A stretch of 48,416 nt of DNA, from contig CANQJV010000012.1 of the NCBI GenBank assembly GCA_947624295.1, positions 1 to 48,416 on the forward strand. Reading direction: 5' to 3'. The notes under the pieces are model-generated. The model searched no databases and had not been told where the DNA came from. It was given only the letters and a program-made list of their open reading frames with translations. Numbering within the stretch: position 1 is the first letter of the stretch; each line of letters opens with the position of its first letter. Below, piece after piece: positions 16,819 through 26,190 of this stretch. Made by a program: the position numbers and the translations under genes. This DNA is from an uncultured Ruminococcus sp. (GTDB lineage Bacteria; Bacillota; Clostridia; Oscillospirales; Ruminococcaceae).

Positions 16819-17826
16819 TCACTCCTCATCTTCACTTTTTTCTTCTGTATTTTCTTCCGTCGGATTCTGAACTTCGTTGATTTTATCAGCAACTTCCTGC
16901 GGATATTCCACGCCCTCAAAGGTACACCAGCTAATCCAGTTTTCATCTGAAACAGGCGATTTTACGACCTTTCCCACATCGTAAGATGCAAAAATCACCT
17001 CGCCGTTGCCGACATAAATTCCGAAATTATTTCCGTCAAAAATCCCGATTCCTGCGATATCGGGCATCGTATCAAGTCCGCCGATTTCGTTATAAATCAG
17101 CGTGTCAATGTCCGTATCAAAGGCTTTTTCGAACGGCATATACCTCAGATAACCCATAACCAGACCGACGTTATCAGCACAGCGATATCGCTGATTTTTG
17201 TCCATTTCGCCGAAACAGTTTTCCTGAAATCCCCAGCATGAAACATAAGCATTCCTTGCCCATGCCGCCAAATCAGCACAGTTTTTCGTACCTGAATCCG
17301 TGAACATATATTCGTTTATGGTAGCGTTCATCACCATAACATAGCTCCGCATAAAGTCATCGTAGCTGATTTCAAGTCCGTAAAAATTATTGATATCCGA
17401 AATCAGAATCTCATCATTTTCGTTTCTGAAAATCTCCGCATAGCCCGAAAAATCAACAATCTGACCGCTTTCAAAGTACGAAAAAAATATCAGCTGTGCC
17501 TTGATAATCTGCTCACGAAGTCCGATTACGGACATTGAATTGGCGATTGCCTGACCGTCAGACTCCATCTGTGTGAGCTTTTCCCGCTGCTGACTGTCCA
17601 GATTTTCAAAGAACTCACTCTCATCAAAATTTACCGATATATCAAGACTTTCAATCTCTCCCATACTCGAAAGAACAGCTATCGGTGCAAACAACAGAAA
17701 AAGTAATCCCACAGCTATGCTGCCGATTATAAGCAGAAATTTATTCCGCTTTTCCTTGTCAAGTGCAGTATCAACCACAAGTTTTTTCAGCAACGCCTTT
17801 GCGGCAGCCGCTATCGCTTCCGCCAT
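16819..17826 (-). CDS. Membrane-anchored NlpC/P60-like conjugation protein, catalytic His not seen
   Basis: 335 residues. An Ala/Lys-rich cytoplasmic start, one transmembrane helix (about 29-52), a helical extracellular region, and a C-terminal domain with the NlpC/P60 pattern: Cys in KNCADLAAWA and the strand pair FGIYVGNGEVIFAS. In active enzymes the second strand reads HVGIYVG. Here the His position is not His (NNFGIYVG), so peptidoglycan hydrolysis may be lost. It takes the place of the wall-opening protein of Gram-positive type IV secretion systems. The C terminus is Glu/Asp-rich but lacks the Met-rich tail. Confidence 0.7.
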   Translation of the reverse strand: MAEAIAAAAKALLKKLVVDTALDKEKRNKFLLIIGSIAVGLLFLLFAPIAVLSSMGEIESLDISVNFDESEFFENLDSQQREKLTQMESDGQAIANSMSVIGLREQIIKAQLIFFSYFESGQIVDFSGYAEIFRNENDEILISDINNFYGLEISYDDFMRSYVMVMNATINEYMFTDSGTKNCADLAAWARNAYVSCWGFQENCFGEMDKNQRYRCADNVGLVMGYLRYMPFEKAFDTDIDTLIYNEIGGLDTMPDIAGIGIFDGNNFGIYVGNGEVIFASYDVGKVVKSPVSDENWISWCTFEGVEYPQEVADKINEVQNPTEENTEEKSEDEE

Positions 17827-17845
17827 TTTATCACCTTTCTTTCAT

Positions 17846-17874
17846 AAAAAAGAGTCACATTTTACTGCGACTCT
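17846..17874 (-). terminator. Terminator after the fic gene
   Basis: AGAGTCGCA pairs with TGTGACTCT (one mismatch) on the minus strand at 17851-17874, followed by TTTTTT, 20 bp after the fic stop. It isolates fic from the downstream conjugation gene. Confidence 0.75.
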
Positions 17875-17893
17875 AATGTTTCATATTAAATTA

Positions 17894-18634
17894 TTACATT
17901 GTCATATTTTGACCTTCTTCATATTCGTAAGCATCATTTTCCGCCTGTTGTTTTTCCTTTTCAATTTGTTCCTGAAGCCTGAAATCTATACCGTCAATGC
18001 ATTCATCGTATACAAACTGTTTTATTTCTTCCATATTGTTTGACTGATAATAATCTACCAACAGTTTTTTGAAGTGAATTTGGCTGTCGATCGGTATTGA
18101 AATAATACCGCAGCCGTTAATAATCATTTCGTGATTCGCTGCAAGCATAGCAGTACGTTTGTTACCTTCAAGAAACATCTGGCTTCTCATGCAATAAAGC
18201 ATTAATGAAATTGCACGCTCTGTTGCATTTTCTATTTTTGATATTTCAGTGAGGTTCTCCTTAATAACCGATTCGATAGGCATATCGGGCTTCCATTTTG
18301 TTCCGCCTATTCTTACGGGAACATTACGGATATAGCCTGCCCTGAGGATCAGATTATCGCCGCCTACTAATCTGTTTATCTGGCATATATATGCAAAATC
18401 AGTAGGACAATCTACTGTATCACACAGGAACTGCCATGCGTGTTTAAGATTATTAACAGCAATAATATCTGTTATTTTAACATTAGGAGCCATCATTCCA
18501 TTAACAATTTCTTCCGTTTCTGGAAAAGTAACTCCAAGTCCTTCAAGTTTTGCACTTTCCCAAATATAATCAACGATATTGCGTTTTGCAACAAAGATAT
18601 TTTCTTCAACTGTCAGTCTGAATTTATTTTCCAT
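17894..18634 (-). CDS. Fic-domain protein with Gln in place of the catalytic His
   Basis: 246 residues. The Fic core reads SQMFLEGNKRTAMLAAN. Against the canonical H-P-F-x-(D/E)-G-N-(G/K)-R motif the His is Gln, while the anion-binding EGN-K-R part is intact. An N-terminal (S/T)-x-x-x-E-(G/N) inhibitory helix motif is present (SAKLEG), as in class II Fic proteins that self-inhibit. The His normally activates the target hydroxyl, so AMP transfer should be impaired. Its C terminus, EYEEGQNMTM, is a variant of the acidic Met-rich tail. It has its own promoter with palindrome and its own terminator, so it is an independent unit inside the conjugation operon. ATG at 18634 is chosen because GAGGA is 6 nt upstream. 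Confidence 0.82.
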   Translation of the reverse strand: MENKFRLTVEENIFVAKRNIVDYIWESAKLEGLGVTFPETEEIVNGMMAPNVKITDIIAVNNLKHAWQFLCDTVDCPTDFAYICQINRLVGGDNLILRAGYIRNVPVRIGGTKWKPDMPIESVIKENLTEISKIENATERAISLMLYCMRSQMFLEGNKRTAMLAANHEMIINGCGIISIPIDSQIHFKKLLVDYYQSNNMEEIKQFVYDECIDGIDFRLQEQIEKEKQQAENDAYEYEEGQNMTM

Positions 18635-18661
18635 ATACATTCCTCACATATCTTTTTTTCC

Positions 18662-18691
18662 ATTATACCATTTTCTTGATCTAAAATCAAG
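18662..18691 (-). promoter_or_regulatory. fic promoter with overlapping palindrome
   Basis: On the minus strand TTGATT (18685-18690) and TATAAT (18662-18667) are spaced 17 bp. CTTGAT-N5-ATCAAG (18675-18691) overlaps the -35 box and spacer, a good position for a repressor site. Confidence 0.75.
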
Positions 18692-18703
18692 TGTTTTTTA
18701 TGG

Positions 18704-20539
18704 TTATCGTCCGCCCGCCTTTCCAAACAGTTTCTCCTTGTAAGACGGAGCGATAACCTGTAGTAAATAGCGTTCATTTCCGCATCGGTACAGGCAGATT
18801 CCACGTTCAGGGTACTGAATCAGGCAGTATTCCGAATGCTCAACCTGCAACGTGTCCATGAAATCCACAGGCGAAATATTGCCGGGATTGAACAGAAAAT
18901 GGTGGCTCGGAATTGAAAACAAAGGCTTTGTAAACTCCTTTATTTCGGGCAAAAGGAAGTCCTCGATGTTCTGACTTGCCAAAATAAACGACGATTCTTT
19001 TTTGCGTACACGCTTCATGCCGTTACGGATATACTCGATTGCGGTCATATTTGTTAAAAATAAATACAGTTCATCTATGGCTGCAACCGTGTTTCCACGT
19101 CCCAGAAGCTGATTTGACATATACGATAAAATGTTGAAAAGCAGCGTATCCTTGAGCCTTTTATTGGTATCCATCAGACCTTTCACACCGAAACAGATAA
19201 ACTCGCCGTCACGGATATTCGTATGACCGTTAAAATATTTACTCTCTGCACCTCTGCACATCGAGTGCAGTCCGAGGCAGATATTCTGCAAGATTTCCTC
19301 AGTATACAGGTGTTTTTTCGCACTGTCAAACGCCATGAACTCCTTTTCTACGAGGCTGTACAAGTCCTCGACGGTCGGATAATCGGCAGGTTTCAGCGTA
19401 CTGAAATCCGTGAAATCATCGATTCCGAAACGTGCGTACAGCTTCATCAGCATGATTTCAATGGTGTCAATTTCGCCGTCCGTGAAGTCTTTGTAAGCCC
19501 TGAAAAAGTCCTTCAGATAGCTGATATGCTGACTTAAACGGGTCACTTTCCTGAACGTTTCGGGACTGTCATCCGTGGATTTTTCTCCGTCAGACCACTC
19601 TTTTGGTTCAAGCGGATTTATCATAAATTCGCCCGACATCATGTCGATGTAGGTGCCACCGAGATTTTCGCACAGCTCCTCGTACTCGTGTTCAGGGTCT
19701 AAAACCAGCACACTTTTGCCCGCCTCACGCTGATTGCAAAGCAGCAGTTTCATCAGATATGACTTGCCCTGACCGCTGTTTCCGAGAATCAGAATATTGC
19801 TGTTTGTCTTGTCCTCGGTACGCTTGTCGAAGTCCACAAGCACGTTACTGCCATACTTATCACGACCGATATAGAAGCCGTTTTCGTCGGTTTTTCCGCT
19901 GTAATTCAGCGGATACAGGTTCGCCGCACTTGATGCAGGAAGCACTCTTTCAAACTGATTTCCGAACATATTATTTCCCGTCGGAAGCACGGACAAAAAT
20001 CCCTCTTTTTGGCGTAAAATCAGCCTGTCCACGCTTATTTTTGAACGTGTCAGCTCCATAGTTACGTCCGCCTGAAGTTCACGGAGCTTATCTTCGGAAA
20101 TCGCCTTTAATTCGATAAAAACAGCCGTGTGAAGCAGATTTTCCTTGTTGCGACGAAGTTCCGACAGCAGTTCCACAACATCATTGATGTTGTCCTGCGC
20201 CCTGATGCTCTCGTTCACGTCGTTTGTCGTGGTCATCATATGGTTCTTCCGCATTGCCTGCTGTACGATTTTCCGCTGTTCCTGAGCGGTCACAAGACGG
20301 TTGTAAATCCGCAGTGTTACACCGTTTCTGTCCGCTAAATGAGCAAGAATTGCAGTTTCCTCAGTGGTCGGAGGATACTCCGTGACCGCCCATACCGACT
20401 TGTAAAAATTTCCGCAGACGTAGTGGTCGGTGTAAAATCTGATTATTCCCGGCACGATACGGTCAAAAAATCCCTTGATTTCGCCGATTTCAAGCTGTTC
20501 CGCGGACAGCTTTTTTCTCTTTTGTTTATTCATTTTCAT
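18704..20539 (-). CDS. VirB4-family conjugation ATPase
   Basis: 611 residues, the energising ATPase of the mating channel at the cytoplasmic membrane. Walker A is GNSGQGKS (about 253-260). Walker B is AAIDELYLFL. A later SFILASQNIEDFL motif is typical of VirB4/TraE ATPases. The start is the ATG at 20539, with GGAGG 9 nt upstream. Upstream in-frame codons give only a TTG without a site. It overlaps the preceding gene by 14 bp. Confidence 0.93.
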   Translation of the reverse strand: MKMNKQKRKKLSAEQLEIGEIKGFFDRIVPGIIRFYTDHYVCGNFYKSVWAVTEYPPTTEETAILAHLADRNGVTLRIYNRLVTAQEQRKIVQQAMRKNHMMTTTNDVNESIRAQDNINDVVELLSELRRNKENLLHTAVFIELKAISEDKLRELQADVTMELTRSKISVDRLILRQKEGFLSVLPTGNNMFGNQFERVLPASSAANLYPLNYSGKTDENGFYIGRDKYGSNVLVDFDKRTEDKTNSNILILGNSGQGKSYLMKLLLCNQREAGKSVLVLDPEHEYEELCENLGGTYIDMMSGEFMINPLEPKEWSDGEKSTDDSPETFRKVTRLSQHISYLKDFFRAYKDFTDGEIDTIEIMLMKLYARFGIDDFTDFSTLKPADYPTVEDLYSLVEKEFMAFDSAKKHLYTEEILQNICLGLHSMCRGAESKYFNGHTNIRDGEFICFGVKGLMDTNKRLKDTLLFNILSYMSNQLLGRGNTVAAIDELYLFLTNMTAIEYIRNGMKRVRKKESSFILASQNIEDFLLPEIKEFTKPLFSIPSHHFLFNPGNISPVDFMDTLQVEHSEYCLIQYPERGICLYRCGNERYLLQVIAPSYKEKLFGKAGGR

Positions 20540-21110
20540 CTGATTCAACCTCCGAAATAAACTCGTTTTCGCCCTCAATATCGGGGATTTCGTCGCCTGA
20601 AATACTCGTTCCGAAGTACAGAGCGAGCATACGCTTGATGTCGGATTTTGTCATTCTTTTAACAATAAACCCGTACTCTGCGATAAATTTTTCAATTCTG
20701 TTTACGGACTTGAATATCTGCTCGTCGTTCTCCCTACGGAATCTCACACAAAATACAAACTGCCTTGCCGACGACATTTCTGTCTGTATTTCGTCCAGAA
20801 AATCAAAATCCGCCTGCAATAATCTGCGGACGGACTTGTTATTTTCTTTGTTAAGTCTTTTACGAATATGCGATTTGTTGGCGTCAAAACACTCGGCACT
20901 GTCCAGAGCGGTCAGCTCAAGGTCGGGAATCATACTCAGCAGCATTGTGAGATGATGAATTTTCGCCTCGATATTCGCCGCCGAAAGCACTGATATATTT
21001 GTCGGCTCAACATGGAAAAATACAAACTCCGACTTATCCGTTTTTACGCCATATTTCGTGAAATTCTCAAATCCGATAAGTTTCTGAACGCTGTTTTTTC
21101 TACTTTTCAT
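20526..21110 (-). CDS. Conjugation protein, VirB4 N-terminal-like / TrsD-like
   Basis: 194-residue soluble protein lying between PrgI and VirB4, overlapping both. Its alpha/beta sequence (VFFHVEPTNISVLS...FVFCVRFRRENDEQIF) resembles TrsD-type conjugation proteins and the N-terminal domain of VirB4, so it may be a split partner of the ATPase. The start at 21110 is set by GGGAGG about 7 nt upstream. The C terminus is acidic (SEVESDENE) but not the Met-rich tail. Confidence 0.65.
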   Translation of the reverse strand: MKSRKNSVQKLIGFENFTKYGVKTDKSEFVFFHVEPTNISVLSAANIEAKIHHLTMLLSMIPDLELTALDSAECFDANKSHIRKRLNKENNKSVRRLLQADFDFLDEIQTEMSSARQFVFCVRFRRENDEQIFKSVNRIEKFIAEYGFIVKRMTKSDIKRMLALYFGTSISGDEIPDIEGENEFISEVESDENE

Positions 21111-21375
21111 AGCTTTCCTCCCACAAAAAAATCTGCTGTGAGGTCGCAAAAAACTTCACAGCGTTGGCGATATAGTCCATTATCGAACTGTCATCAGCCC
21201 TCAGACTTAGAAATGCGTAGCATACCGTGACCGCCAGCGGAATCACAGTCCACAGTTTCGCAAGCAGTGCCACCGACAGAATTATTCCGCCGCAAATTAT
21301 CAGAAAGTCCCTCACGTTCCAGAACCACAATTTGACCGTAGCACGCAGATTTTCGGGATAAATATATGTTTTCAA
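21100..21375 (-). CDS. PrgI/VirB3-like small membrane conjugation protein
   Basis: 91 residues, beginning with the family pattern YIYPENL and followed by two adjacent transmembrane helices (about 22-56). This is the PrgI family, which sits between the VirB6-like and VirB4 proteins in Gram-positive secretion systems. It starts at TTG 21375, with AGGTGA 7 nt upstream; no ATG fits. Confidence 0.85.
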   Translation of the reverse strand: MKTYIYPENLRATVKLWFWNVRDFLIICGGIILSVALLAKLWTVIPLAVTVCYAFLSLRADDSSIMDYIANAVKFFATSQQIFLWEESYEK

Positions 21376-21386
21376 TTCCGGTCACC

Positions 21387-22310
21387 TCACTTTTTTGTCA
21401 TCATTTTCACAGCCTTTGCACCCATAGAAACGGTGTGGCTGACGGACATCATATTGACTTTTGTGCTTGTATCAAGCCCGAACATCTGTGCTATTCTTGG
21501 AACTTCGTTCGCCGAAAGGCATATTCCGACCGCCAGCAAGGCGTGCTGAGTATAGGTCAAAAGTCCGAGATACAGGATTGTAGTCTGCAAAAAAGCCGTC
21601 AGACAAGTGGCAATAACTTGCTTGCACCAGCCGAAAAATCCGTCCGTATAGCCCCTCGGAACTCCGAAAAGGTACAGACTTCCCACCGCTATCTGACACA
21701 GCAAAATTCCGCCACGCTTGATGTTCGCAAACACGACTTTTATCGTACAATAGCCAAAAAGTACGATAAAAAACAGGCTGAACAGCGATATATCTTCCGC
21801 CAGCGCAACTATCACGCTCAGGGCGGAACCTGCGACCGTATCGGTCGTTGAACCAATGAAATTTCCCAGTAAATCGCGGGTAAACGTCCCCTGAAGCGAT
21901 GTGCAGAAGCTGTACAGCCTCTGCGGAACTACCGTGACCAGATTCACCGCAATAAAGCCCTTCAGCACGTTCAGACAGGTCGTTTTTACGTTGTTTTGCC
22001 CCGATTCACAGGCGATTGCCGTATCGAACACCGCCACAATAAATCCGCAGACAAAAAGCATCCACGCCAGATGGTGAAACAGCGTGATGAACGTCTGCAC
22101 CCACGAAAGTGCAAAAATATCGCTTGTCGTTGCGTTGATAAACTCAAATAAGTCCGAAATACCGCCGTAAATCAGGTTGAACACCCACTCGAACATGACA
22201 TCCCATATCTTGTCCGTGACAGCATCGACCGCCGACCCCACCGTGTTGTCCCACATTGACGAAATTCCGTCGCCTATCCATTCCATAGCGTCGCCAATCC
22301 AGTCAAACAT
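21387..22310 (-). CDS. VirB6/TrbL-like polytopic channel protein
   Basis: 307 residues. An amphipathic Trp-rich N terminus (MFDWIGDAMEWIGDGI) is followed by five or six hydrophobic helices, including ISLFSLFFIVLFGYCTIKVVF. It ends in a short basic tail. This is the usual VirB6-like component of ICEs in Clostridia, forming the inner-membrane channel. GGAGGAGGTGA precedes the ATG. It lies 11 bp before prgI. Confidence 0.83.
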   Translation of the reverse strand: MFDWIGDAMEWIGDGISSMWDNTVGSAVDAVTDKIWDVMFEWVFNLIYGGISDLFEFINATTSDIFALSWVQTFITLFHHLAWMLFVCGFIVAVFDTAIACESGQNNVKTTCLNVLKGFIAVNLVTVVPQRLYSFCTSLQGTFTRDLLGNFIGSTTDTVAGSALSVIVALAEDISLFSLFFIVLFGYCTIKVVFANIKRGGILLCQIAVGSLYLFGVPRGYTDGFFGWCKQVIATCLTAFLQTTILYLGLLTYTQHALLAVGICLSANEVPRIAQMFGLDTSTKVNMMSVSHTVSMGAKAVKMMTKK

Positions 22311-22327
22311 GGTGCATCACCTCCTCC

Positions 22328-22585
22328 TTAAATTTTAATTTTGTACAGCGAAGAACTCCGTCCGCCGTGAACACGCCTGCGAGCTGTTCTCGTCAGAAGT
22401 CCGGCACGTTCAAGGTCGGAAATTGCCCGAAATACCGTCCTTTTGCTGATATGCAAGTCCTCCGCAACAGTCCTGACCGACGGAAAACACTCGCCTTTTT
22501 TATCCGCACGCCCACACAGATAGCAGTACACGCTGACGGCTCTGTGAGGCAGATTTTCGTCGTAAATTCGTTCGGGAACAATCAA
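22328..22585 (-). CDS. Small helix-turn-helix regulator
   Basis: 85 residues, nearly all one winged HTH domain: Y-x-Y-L-C-G-R-A, SVRTVAEDLHISKRTVFRAISDLERAGLL, then a basic wing. This is the replication-initiator/phage-type HTH that senses nothing by itself. It sits between virD4 and the virB6-like gene and may tune transfer-gene expression. It starts with TTG at 22585, with AGGAGG 10 nt upstream. Confidence 0.8.
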   Translation of the reverse strand: MIVPERIYDENLPHRAVSVYCYLCGRADKKGECFPSVRTVAEDLHISKRTVFRAISDLERAGLLTRTARRRVHGGRSSSLYKIKI

Positions 22586-22588
22586 TTT

Positions 22589-24337
22589 TTACATCCCTCC
22601 TGTTTTCAGCAACCGCCTTGATTTCGGCGATTCTTCGTCAAATTCAGGTTCAAGTATAGGATTTTTCTGCGGATATTTCAGCTCAACTTCACGGATAAGC
22701 TCGTCACGCTCCATATAACTCACCGCCCTTGCACCCCTGTCCTCGATTTGAAAAGGCTCGCCGAATTTTATGCCCCATTTGAAGTACAATTTCAGCTTGC
22801 TTATCATCGGGTGAGTACCTGTTTTCATAACAATAAACTGACCTTTCGGCATACTTTTCAGCTCGTCAACGGTCATCAGCGGTCTGCCAATCATCTGAAG
22901 CGACTGCGATTTTTCCTTGCCGAGCGACACCGAACCCGACTGCACAGTCTGCTCGCCGAGAGCTTTGGACAGCACCTCCGCAGACTGCGAATTAGGCGCA
23001 AAACCGCCGAATATCGTCAACTGCGTGTTGTCCGTGATGATTTCCATGCCCTGTTTTCCGTAGTTCTGTTCAAGCTGTGCGAACGACTGAATTATTGCCA
23101 CAATACTGAGTTTTCGGCTACGTCCTGCGGAAAACATCGCTTCCGCACCATCAATTTTCGGGAAAGTGCCGAATTCATCCGCATAGAACATGACCCTGTT
23201 TTTCAGCGTACCGCCATTCTCATCGGCGATGACCAGAATTTCACGGTATAACTGCTGAATCAGCAGGCTGACCATAAAATATTTGCTGTTATCTTCTTCG
23301 GGTAAAATAATGAAAATCGCCGATTTTTCGGCACAAAACCGTTCAGCGTCTATAGCCGTGCCGAAACACAGAATCTGCTCCATTTCGGAGTCCAGAAAGC
23401 TGTTCAGCCGTGACAAAGCCGTTGACATTACCGACATCATCGCATGATCAGCCGAGTTCAGAGCCGCTCCTGCGAGCCACTTTGCCTTATGCTCCGATGG
23501 CAGTTTTTCCATAAGAGTCGTGAAATACATCTTCTGCCCCTTACCGTCGGGCTTGGAAATCAGGTCCTGAATCAGCTTGAAAACCGACACAATATGGCGT
23601 TCATTTTTGTCGCCGAATTCCGCTAAAAGCAGAATCACAGAAGCAAGAAGCCCTTCTGCTGCGTCGTAAAAGAACGCATTTTGTCCGTAATTTCCGTCAC
23701 CGCCGCCGATATTTATAATCGTTTTTGCCGTGATTTTAGCGTATTTCTCAGCCTTTGCCTTTGCGGACAAATTACTTTTATCGGACAAATAAATGTCCAT
23801 GTATTTGTTGACAAGATGTAGAATATTGTTTTCGTCGCTCCTTGTAGGGTTACGCAAATCAAGCACAGAAACATTGTAACCATAGCAGTTTTTGGCTATA
23901 TTTCCGTAATTTCGGGCAACGTCTCCCTTTGTATCCGTACTTAAAAACGACATTCCCGATGCACAGGAAAACTCGATATTCGGATACAGAAAAAAGGCGG
24001 TTTTTCCCACTCCAGCTGCACCAATCATCAGCGTGTGAACATCGCCTGTATCCACCAGTGCGACCGTTTTCCGCCGTCCTCTGCACCCCACCACAGTACC
24101 CTGAACCGTCGGCAAATCCTCGCCCTTACGCCATTTTTCAGGCTCAAACGGCACAGAAACAAAAGTATTTTTTATCTCCGGTTTCGTTGCCCAGCGAGCT
24201 GTACCGTGCTGCCCGTCGCCCACAGTTTTCGCCTTTATTCCGTTAATATTTTTGTTGTCGAGCAGGTTTACAATCACAAGAAAAATAATAAAAAATACAA
24301 TCAGTATAACTATAATTGCTGTCTGTTTTTCATTCAA
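22589..24337 (-). CDS. VirD4/TraG type IV coupling protein
   Basis: 582 residues. One N-terminal transmembrane helix (IIVILIVFFIIFLVIVNLL), Walker A GAAGVGKT (about 106-113), Walker B VMFYADEFGTFPKI and the conserved SIVAIIQSFAQLEQNYG block. It recruits the relaxase-DNA complex, and any protein substrates, to the channel. It would be the receptor for any C-terminal translocation signal. The start is TTG at 24337, 7 nt after GGAGGG; upstream codons overlap that site. Confidence 0.93.
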   Translation of the reverse strand: MNEKQTAIIVILIVFFIIFLVIVNLLDNKNINGIKAKTVGDGQHGTARWATKPEIKNTFVSVPFEPEKWRKGEDLPTVQGTVVGCRGRRKTVALVDTGDVHTLMIGAAGVGKTAFFLYPNIEFSCASGMSFLSTDTKGDVARNYGNIAKNCYGYNVSVLDLRNPTRSDENNILHLVNKYMDIYLSDKSNLSAKAKAEKYAKITAKTIINIGGGDGNYGQNAFFYDAAEGLLASVILLLAEFGDKNERHIVSVFKLIQDLISKPDGKGQKMYFTTLMEKLPSEHKAKWLAGAALNSADHAMMSVMSTALSRLNSFLDSEMEQILCFGTAIDAERFCAEKSAIFIILPEEDNSKYFMVSLLIQQLYREILVIADENGGTLKNRVMFYADEFGTFPKIDGAEAMFSAGRSRKLSIVAIIQSFAQLEQNYGKQGMEIITDNTQLTIFGGFAPNSQSAEVLSKALGEQTVQSGSVSLGKEKSQSLQMIGRPLMTVDELKSMPKGQFIVMKTGTHPMISKLKLYFKWGIKFGEPFQIEDRGARAVSYMERDELIREVELKYPQKNPILEPEFDEESPKSRRLLKTGGM

Positions 24338-24395
24338 TAGACATCCCTCCAAACATTCTTCTTTCCGCTATATACCGTCAATTTCAGTTGATATA

Positions 24396-25802
24396 TTAAT
24401 ATCCGATGACTTCATGACGCACCCCCGCTGACATCTCAGAAGTCTCGGACTCCGTTTCATCATTTTTTTGGCACAGCTTCTGTTCAATGCAGATTTTCAC
24501 GGCACAGTCCGCCAGAATAAACAGATTTTTTGCCGTCTGAACCGACTGCTCACGGGTACGTGCAGGCTGCCGCAAATCCCGATATACAGCCGAATACGCA
24601 GACTTCAGGTTATCAATTTTCGCCGATATTCTGCCCTTATCGCTGTACGCACGGTACTCGTTCACAAGCTTGGATTTCAGCTTTTCAAACATCGCTTCTT
24701 CATCTTTTGAACCGATAAAAAATACCGAGCCTGCAAGTGCATACTCGGCAAGATATTTATACTGTCCATTTCTGAAAGCGGCGGAAATCTGCGATATCAG
24801 GCGTTCCGGACGGCATCTGAGGTACTGAAGACCACCTGCGGTTTCATGGTATTTTTCCAACCGTCTGTGAGGAACAGCAAGCAAAAATTCAGCACCTTTA
24901 AGCTGTTTCAAGTCCTCATTGAAGTCTTTGTTATGTGGCAGAATCCGCTTGATATCGGCATATACGTTGTCGGACAATATATCTTTCAGTCTGTCAGCAG
25001 CGTCAATTCCGCCCTCATCGTTGTCGGTGCAAATCAGGATTTCAGACAAATTTGGGTGACATTTCAAAGCCATCAGAATGGCACTTTCATACACGCCGTT
25101 CATGGCGATATAGCTGTGTTTCTGCCAGTTTTCGGGATTCAGAGTAAGGTAGCTCAGCATATCTATCGGAGCTTCAAAAATAAACAGTTTTCCCGATTCA
25201 CCAAAGTGGGCAAAGCTGTATTTTGTGTCCGAACCCTCGACAGTCTGACGAAAAGATTTCCCGAAAGTCGCTGTAGAACGCTTGTGAGCCTGACGTGGCA
25301 CTCCATTTTCATCAACTCCCACGAACACCGCATTGTGATGCTCCTTGTCCTCATAAAGAGTGCGATTTTTCGCAAAATATCCGATAATTTCGGGATTTAT
25401 GAACCGCTGTTTAATCAGATAAGCGTACACCCTGTGCATATTTTCGTTGGCTTCGGGAAGTTTAAAATTTTTCGATTTTTCCGTCTGTACAGCCATTTTC
25501 GGAGGACTTCGCTGCAGTAGCTCAACCGAGTATCCCAGCAGTTCCTGAACAGCAGTCGGAAAGTCCATATTGTAAAAATACTGCATAAATTTTATCGCAC
25601 CACCGCCAACCTGATTTTTGTGGTCAAACCACCTTGAATCCGACATTGTAATACTGTCATGCTTGCCTGAGCTGTCATAATAAATCAGCTTGTATTCACG
25701 TCCTGCACGTTCAAGTTTTTCGCCTCGCATTCTCAGGAAATCTGCCAGTTCTACGCTATTTGCGGTCATTTTCTGTTCTTCTGTAAATGGAATATATGGC
25801 AC
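24396..25802 (-). CDS. Primase-like protein with DUF3991-type and TOPRIM domains
   Basis: 468 residues. The N-terminal region (FLRMRGEKLERAGREYKL, WFDHKNQVGGGAIKFMQYF) is the zinc-finger-less primase-like domain common in mobile elements. A TOPRIM-like domain follows with ILICTDNDEGGIDAADRL (the DxD). It probably primes the transferred strand in the recipient. GTG at 25802 is chosen, 8 nt after GGAGG; the GTG three codons earlier is too close to that site. Confidence 0.82.
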   Translation of the reverse strand: MPYIPFTEEQKMTANSVELADFLRMRGEKLERAGREYKLIYYDSSGKHDSITMSDSRWFDHKNQVGGGAIKFMQYFYNMDFPTAVQELLGYSVELLQRSPPKMAVQTEKSKNFKLPEANENMHRVYAYLIKQRFINPEIIGYFAKNRTLYEDKEHHNAVFVGVDENGVPRQAHKRSTATFGKSFRQTVEGSDTKYSFAHFGESGKLFIFEAPIDMLSYLTLNPENWQKHSYIAMNGVYESAILMALKCHPNLSEILICTDNDEGGIDAADRLKDILSDNVYADIKRILPHNKDFNEDLKQLKGAEFLLAVPHRRLEKYHETAGGLQYLRCRPERLISQISAAFRNGQYKYLAEYALAGSVFFIGSKDEEAMFEKLKSKLVNEYRAYSDKGRISAKIDNLKSAYSAVYRDLRQPARTREQSVQTAKNLFILADCAVKICIEQKLCQKNDETESETSEMSAGVRHEVIGY

Positions 25803-25851
25803 TTTTTTCACCTCCGTTCAACGAAAAATCCTCCTTTCGGACGGACTTTCG

Positions 25852-26190
25852 TCAGATGCTTACCACGCTCCAGATGTACAGCGGAGCGGTCAGCGTGAAA
25901 ATAAGACAGCCGAACAGAATCGCCGGTGCGGTCCATTCAAGCTGACCATGCTTTTTATACTCCAAGTACATTGTACCTATCTTGACAAACAGCAAAATTA
26001 CCAATATTACGTCGATTACGGGAAACACAACGTTGTCCACAACGCTCTTAATCTGACTTTTTGCGGACGTCCATGTGCTTGTGACAGCTCCGGCAACGTC
26101 GCCCTCCGCAAAGGCGGTCATAGTCATTATGTTGGCGACTGCCAACGCTCCGAAAAGCGTTGTAATAGCCTTTTTTCCGAGATTTTTCAT
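25852..26190 (-). CDS. VirB2-like small membrane protein with signal sequence
   Basis: 112 residues. Signal-like N terminus (KKAITTLFGALAVANIMTMTAFA), then a predicted mature part with two hydrophobic helices (VFPVIDVILVILLFVKIGTMYL and a C-terminal one). This is the pattern of VirB2/TrbC-type pilin subunits in Gram-positive ICEs (the DUF3852-like group, from memory). The ATG overlaps the sortase stop codon (ATGA), so the two are coupled. Confidence 0.72.
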   Translation of the reverse strand: MKNLGKKAITTLFGALAVANIMTMTAFAEGDVAGAVTSTWTSAKSQIKSVVDNVVFPVIDVILVILLFVKIGTMYLEYKKHGQLEWTAPAILFGCLIFTLTAPLYIWSVVSI

